A stretch of 18,371 nucleotides of DNA from Bacteroidota bacterium. Lineage in GTDB: Bacteria > Bacteroidota > Kryptoniia > Kryptoniales > JAKASW01. The translations under genes were made by a program, and so were the position numbers. The stretch spans positions 1 through 18,371 of the forward strand of contig JAJYOS010000018.1 of the NCBI GenBank assembly GCA_021796055.1, given 5' to 3'. The notes beneath the pieces are model-generated. The model did no database searches. It saw only the letters and a list, made by a program, of their open reading frames with translations, and was not told the DNA's origin. Positions 14,764-18,371 of this stretch are shown piece by piece (positions within the stretch are counted from its first letter, which is position 1; each line of letters opens with the position of its first letter).

Positions 14764-15370
14764 TAAGGTCAAACGGAAAATCATCGTCGGCGTTACCGGC
14801 GCGAGCGGAGCTATTTACGCGCTTCACACTATTCGTGCTCTTCTTCAGCATGGGGTCGAGGTTCACCTGATAGTCTCGGACTACGGCGCTTACGTCATGG
14901 AAAGCGAGACGGGCTTCAGCCTTAAGGGGACGAGCCTCCTGGACGATTTCGCTGAGAGATTCCCGGGCGCTCCGCTCACCGGTGGAATAGTCAGGTACAG
15001 CAATAAGGATCTTGCCGCGTCCGTATCAAGCGGCTCATTTGGAACCGACGGTATGGTCATCGTGCCTTGTTCGATGAAGACACTCGCGGGGATCGCGCAG
15101 GGAATTGCGAGCAGTCTGATCGAGCGTTCGGCCGACGTTACACTCAAAGAGGGGAGAAAACTCGTGCTTGTTCCGCGCGAGACACCGCTGAACAAGATAC
15201 ACCTGAAAAATCTTCTTGCCGCGGCGGATGCCGGCGCGCACATAGTTCCCGCTATGCCGGCCTACTACCAGAAACCGCAATCGATACCGGATCTGGCGGA
15301 CTTCATGGCGGGGAGAATACTGGCGCTCTTCAATATCGACGCAAAACTATTCGAGCCTTGGCAAAAGTAA
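14756..15370 (+). CDS. ubiX: Flavin prenyltransferase UbiX
   Basis: A 204-residue flavoprotein that joins dimethylallyl phosphate to FMN, making the prenylated FMN cofactor of UbiD-type decarboxylases. Motifs seen: GVTGASGAIYA (12-22) binding FMN phosphate, SGSFGTDGMVIVPCSMKTLAG (start 92), RSADV (124-128), PRETPLN (140-146) and MPAYYQKP (167-174). The GTG at 14756 lies inside the end of the membrane-protein gene (8-base overlap). No ubiD is present in the window; in an organism with a MenA-like enzyme elsewhere the partner could be any UbiD-family decarboxylase. Confidence 0.95.
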   Translation: MSDKVKRKIIVGVTGASGAIYALHTIRALLQHGVEVHLIVSDYGAYVMESETGFSLKGTSLLDDFAERFPGAPLTGGIVRYSNKDLAASVSSGSFGTDGMVIVPCSMKTLAGIAQGIASSLIERSADVTLKEGRKLVLVPRETPLNKIHLKNLLAAADAGAHIVPAMPAYYQKPQSIPDLADFMAGRILALFNIDAKLFEPWQK

Positions 15371-17022
15371 CTAACGCGCTTCTCGTAATTATTGCGCTCT
15401 TCATGGCGGGCTGCGCCGGACAGTATCCTCCATCCGGAGGTCCGATAGATACCACGCCCCCAAAAATTACGATGTCGTCCCCCACCGCGAACGAACTCAA
15501 TTTCTCTTCCAAAGAAATCAAACTGAAGTTCGACAAGTATATGGTTCGCAGGACTGTTGAGAGCTCAATCTTCTTCCCGCCCTACAGCCTGAATGATCTG
15601 AAGTTCGACTGGTCCGGCAAGGAACTCTCGATAGAAGTCAATAAGCCGCTCCAGAAAAACCGTACGTATATTCTGACCGTCGGCGCCAGAGCGCAGGACG
15701 ATCATGGGAATTATCTCGGCAAGGCGGTCAATATTGTTTTCTCGACGGGCGCGCAGATCGACACCGGTATGATTTCTGGGCAGGTGTACGCACCCAAGCC
15801 CGAACCGTATACGGTCGCGGCTTATCCCGTCACTCCTGAGATAGACACGCTCCATCCATATCTGACGCTTCCGAGATACATCACTCAATCGGACGACAGC
15901 GGCCGGTACGTTTTGCAAGGTCTTGCCGATGGCAACTACCGTTTGATTTGCTTCAATGACCAGATGCGGAATTTTCTGTACGCTCCGCAGATCGATCTCT
16001 ACTCGTCCGCCACGCGCGATGTGAAGGTGACCAGTAGCGACCAGAAGGTCGGGGGCGTCGATTTCATCGCCGCGACCGAAGATACGGCGCGTCCTCAACT
16101 CTATAGCGTCTCCCTGGCAAACGATGGACTCCTTCTCCTGAAATTCAGCGAGCCGCTCGATACCTCATATATTTCTCCATCGTACTTCGTCGTCCGGGAC
16201 TCGGCGACCGGCGACACCCTGCCAGTGGATTTCGCGGCCCGGCTCGAGTCTAACGAGTACAATGTTGTGCTCCGGACAGCCAAACCTGTCCCGCTTCACC
16301 TGAAATATTTCGTCACCGCCACGGACAGCCTTCGGGATATTTATGATAACCTGATGTCGATTGGGAATAGTTCGCAAGTGTTCACCCCCGACAGTGCTTC
16401 CGCGAAAGTTGCGCCATACTTTTTCAATTTCGCTGATTCGCTCAAGGGCGTTACTCCCTATGATACCATGTTCTGTCAGTTCGTCATACCTTCGATGAAC
16501 GGAATCAGAACTGATCCAACAGTCACCCTTCTCGACAGCGTAGGTAATGTCATGCGTGGATTGATAAGGCGCGCTTCCGGAACAGTATTCGCCGTGGATC
16601 TTCACCAACTCAAGCCGTCGGAATGGTACTCGTTGAGACTTGAATACAAGACGGACTCGAGTGGCGCTGAAAAGGATTCCATTGTCAAGAGAAGCTTCAT
16701 GACGGTAGACTCGACACTTCTGGGAGATTTGGAAGGAAATGTAACTCCTGTGATTCAGGGCAAGAGGATTATTGTCGCGGCACGAGACGCTGGGGGAAAG
16801 GTCTTCTATGCTTATGCCGATCGCGACGGCGCTTTCAAGATAGATGGCATTCTTGCGGGCGTGTACGACGTTCGGGCGTACGTCCAGCATGGAAAAGGGA
16901 TGGCGTATTTCAACGGACGAAGCTACCCATACCAGTTCGCCGAACCATTTGGAGTATATCCAAACGATATCAAAATCCGCGCGAGATGGACGACTGATGG
17001 GGTCGTCATAACGTTACGCTAG
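15358..17022 (+). CDS. Large lipoprotein with SbsA-type Ig-like domains
   Basis: A 554-residue lipoprotein. The TTG at 15358 is chosen because it gives a compact signal peptide (Lys3, hydrophobic core, lipobox FMAGC with Cys19); it overlaps ubiX by 13 bases, and no ATG or GTG fits. After Cys19 comes GQYPPSGGPIDTTPP, a linker common in Bacteroidetes/Chlorobi-group lipoproteins, then an SbsA-type Ig-like domain (about 33-131, with IKLKFDKYM and VFSTG). Next are a carboxypeptidase-regulatory-like domain (about 136-240, SDDSGRYVLQGLADGNYRL), a second Ig-like region (about 245-345, LLKFSEPLD), a further beta-rich region, and a C-terminal repeat of the regulatory-like fold (about 463-554, DRDGAFKIDGILAGVYDV). 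Expected location: outer-membrane-anchored. The function is unknown, probably structural or binding. Confidence 0.85.
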   Translation: MAKVTNALLVIIALFMAGCAGQYPPSGGPIDTTPPKITMSSPTANELNFSSKEIKLKFDKYMVRRTVESSIFFPPYSLNDLKFDWSGKELSIEVNKPLQKNRTYILTVGARAQDDHGNYLGKAVNIVFSTGAQIDTGMISGQVYAPKPEPYTVAAYPVTPEIDTLHPYLTLPRYITQSDDSGRYVLQGLADGNYRLICFNDQMRNFLYAPQIDLYSSATRDVKVTSSDQKVGGVDFIAATEDTARPQLYSVSLANDGLLLLKFSEPLDTSYISPSYFVVRDSATGDTLPVDFAARLESNEYNVVLRTAKPVPLHLKYFVTATDSLRDIYDNLMSIGNSSQVFTPDSASAKVAPYFFNFADSLKGVTPYDTMFCQFVIPSMNGIRTDPTVTLLDSVGNVMRGLIRRASGTVFAVDLHQLKPSEWYSLRLEYKTDSSGAEKDSIVKRSFMTVDSTLLGDLEGNVTPVIQGKRIIVAARDAGGKVFYAYADRDGAFKIDGILAGVYDVRAYVQHGKGMAYFNGRSYPYQFAEPFGVYPNDIKIRARWTTDGVVITLR

Positions 17023-17070
17023 GGCAGCGCCATACTCCGCATCGCCTGAGCCTGATGTGCTCCAAGACAC

Positions 17071-17098
17071 TTAAACTCCGGTTTAGAAATTCTAAAAT
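17071..17098 (+). promoter_or_regulatory. Candidate promoter with overlapping palindromic operator
   Basis: TTAAAC (17071-17076, weak) and TAAAAT (17093-17098, 5/6) are 16 bases apart. The palindrome TTTAGAAATTCTAAA (17082-17096: TTTAGAA, a central A, TTCTAAA) fills the spacer and enters the -10 box, where a repressor would block polymerase. Transcription would start near 17105, about 70 bases before the barrel gene at 17178. Both readings are inference from spacing and symmetry. Confidence 0.4.
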
Positions 17099-17177
17099 CC
17101 CATAGTTAAGCGGCGAGTCGTCCTGTTCTTGGCGTGGCCGATTCCTGCGCATCAACACTTTTGAAAGGGATTAGATT

Positions 17178-17711
17178 ATGAAGACGTTGCTCTTCCTTGT
17201 AGCCTTCCTCCCTATGACGGCATTTGGCCAGGGATTTCTGCCACGATGGGAAATGTCTCTCTTGACCGACGCAAATTCTTTCTCGGATCGAGGTGGTGGG
17301 CATAGCCAGATCGGCTTAGCATTTCGGCCCGGACTCTTCGTGATGCCCGGACTTTCTTTGGAACCTGAGATCGCGTGGGCCGCTTTTCGCGGACAGAGCC
17401 CGGCGATCAACGCGAGCGGTAATATTTCCTACAGCTACGGGATGGGATACAATACGTTCGTGCCCTTTGTCCTTGCGGGATACGGAGCCGGAAACGGCTT
17501 CCCGTTTTACCAACCGATCCAGAAGGATGCCACTTATCTTTCGGCAATTACTTTCTTCAACGCGGGGGGCGGACTGAAGGTGATGGTGATCGGTGGAAGA
17601 TCGCTAGTAAGGATCGAGTATCGCTATCAGGCTTTCAAGGCCGATATCCATGGTTTCAAAGAGAATGTCTTTGCCAGAAGGATCATGCTGGGATTCTCAA
17701 TTCTTCTTTGA
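17178..17711 (+). CDS. Small outer-membrane beta-barrel protein, paralogue of the 3844 gene
   Basis: A 177-residue exported barrel protein. The ATG at 17178 follows AAAGGGA (17164-17170) by 7 bases. The signal peptide covers residues 1-17 (cleavage after AFG, leaving Gln). It shares segments in the same order with the 203-residue barrel protein encoded at 3844-4455: GLSLEPE against GLSVEPE, NISYSY against NLSYTY, LAGYGAGN against IAGYGLSN, FFNAGGGLK against VFNAGAGVK, and a final strand MLGFSILL against QLGISVLL. These point to a common ancestor, although overall identity is low. It has its own promoter region and is not close-packed with either neighbour. The function is unknown. Confidence 0.85.
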   Translation: MKTLLFLVAFLPMTAFGQGFLPRWEMSLLTDANSFSDRGGGHSQIGLAFRPGLFVMPGLSLEPEIAWAAFRGQSPAINASGNISYSYGMGYNTFVPFVLAGYGAGNGFPFYQPIQKDATYLSAITFFNAGGGLKVMVIGGRSLVRIEYRYQAFKADIHGFKENVFARRIMLGFSILL

Positions 17712-17834
17712 TCGTTCAATGATAATCTGACACTTCTGCGCGGAGTGAAGGTCTGCGGCGCCAGCGCGGTATGAATTGAACCTGTCCTTGGTTTGAACGA
17801 TTTTCTATAGTCATCATACCATGGAGGATTTTGC

Positions 17835-18371
17835 TTGGAAGTTGTCGGCGGAACTGCCGGATGGAGTTACGAGGACTGGGTCGGACCGTTTTACCCCGCC
17901 GATCCGCCAAAAGGTTTTTCACGCCTCGCCTTCTATTCCGGCTTTTTCGATTGCGTCGAGGTCGACAGCACTTTCTACCGCCATTTTCTGCCCAGCGTCG
18001 CGGAGAAGTGGCTGCGGGAGGTCGAATGTAACGACCGCTTTGTCTTCCTTATAAAGCTTCACAAGAGCTTCACTCACGGCAGGCCGGAAGAAGCAAAAGA
18101 CACGTCGACCGACAAGACCGTGGTGTCGGATTTTCTCGCGCCGTTTGTTGAGGGGAAGAAACTGGGAGGACTCCTCGTTCAATTCTCCGAGTACTTCAAG
18201 GATGCTCAGGCGGCGAGGGACAGGATCTCTTCTATCGTAGATGAGTTTGCAGGCATCCCGCTCTTTTTTGAGCTGCGACACGTGTCGTGGTACACCGAGA
18301 AGGCTTCAAGGTTTATTGCGGAGAGGCATATTGACGTCATCGCGATAGACCAGCCTGATCTCAAAGGGATG
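17835..18371 (+). CDS. DUF72 family protein (YecE-like), 3' end outside the window
   Basis: The first 179 residues of a DUF72 protein; the frame is open to the last base. The start is a TTG at 17835 with GGAGG (17823-17827) 7 bases upstream. The N-terminus VGGTAGWSYEDWVGPFYP is the family signature, followed by LAFYSGFFDCVEVDSTFYR, FVFLIKLHKSFTH, LGGLLVQFSEYFK and IPLFFELRHVSWY, in the order expected of this TIM-barrel-like fold. Family members are usually about 230-300 residues, so roughly a third is missing. DUF72 proteins are widespread and their biochemical role is not established. Other frames starting at 17821 and 17831 are chance overlaps. Confidence 0.92.
   Translation, partial: MEVVGGTAGWSYEDWVGPFYPADPPKGFSRLAFYSGFFDCVEVDSTFYRHFLPSVAEKWLREVECNDRFVFLIKLHKSFTHGRPEEAKDTSTDKTVVSDFLAPFVEGKKLGGLLVQFSEYFKDAQAARDRISSIVDEFAGIPLFFELRHVSWYTEKASRFIAERHIDVIAIDQPDLKGM

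Noticed and set aside
16165..16890. 241-codon minus-strand frame inside the Ig-like lipoprotein gene
   Set aside because: The opposite strand is clearly coding; this frame has no domain, signal peptide or ribosome site.
17776..17798. Two TTGAAC hexamers 17 bases apart before the DUF72 gene
   Set aside because: Neither is spaced correctly from the TATAGT at 17806-17811 to make a promoter, and a six-base repeat is expected by chance.
1..18371. CRISPR array, tRNA, rRNA, insertion sequence, prophage or defence genes
   Set aside because: Looked for and not seen: no regularly spaced repeats, no tRNA-like T-loop in intergenic regions, no transposase, integrase or defence-type proteins.

Overview
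All genes supported in this window lie on the + strand, and the DNA is an ordinary dense bacterial chromosome segment. Three things suggest a member of the Bacteroidetes/Chlorobi (FCB) assemblage outside the Bacteroidetes proper, for example an Ignavibacteria-, Kryptonia- or Kapabacteria-like lineage: two outer-membrane barrel proteins with short signal peptides whose mature chains start with Gln, a lipoprotein with a GGPxDTTPP segment followed by an SbsA-type Ig fold, and a MenA-like prenyltransferase. Against true Bacteroidetes, most starts have a clear Shine-Dalgarno sequence and the best promoters are sigma70-like (TTGACT-17-TAAAAT; TTGTAA-17-TATAAT). About six of fifteen genes start with GTG or TTG. 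The lineage call is inference from protein style, not from a marker gene.

Left part (1-3718): the 3' end of an unidentified membrane protein, a 430-base gap with an inverted repeat and a good promoter, then a two-component operon. The sensor kinase has an N-terminal PDZ-like domain and about ten membrane segments, and its gene overlaps that of its OmpR-type regulator by 4 bases (ATGA).

Second block (3844-6668): a small outer-membrane barrel protein, then a 725-residue exported protein that joins a complete endonuclease/exonuclease/phosphatase (EEP) domain to an Omp85/BamA-type surface-antigen barrel. This fusion is the most unusual gene here.

Third block (6781-10107): a MenA/UbiA prenyltransferase, a glycosyltransferase family 9 protein fused to TPR repeats, and a probable frameshifted mini-lipoprotein.

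Fourth block (10155-17022): a tightly packed, mostly overlapping operon of housekeeping genes: tsaD (tRNA t6A), trpA, an AroQ-class chorismate mutase, mltG (peptidoglycan lytic transglycosylase), a polytopic membrane protein resembling ABC-2 permeases, ubiX (prenylated FMN synthase) and a large Ig-like lipoprotein. tsaD looks leaderless, since its TATAAT box lies 6 bases before the ATG.

Right end (17178-18371): a second small barrel protein, paralogous to the one at 3844, behind a promoter overlapped by a perfect 7-1-7 palindrome, then a DUF72 gene cut off by the window edge. I found no rRNA, tRNA, CRISPR array, insertion sequence or defence system. The best candidate for something little described is the EEP-Omp85 fusion with its neighbouring barrel.
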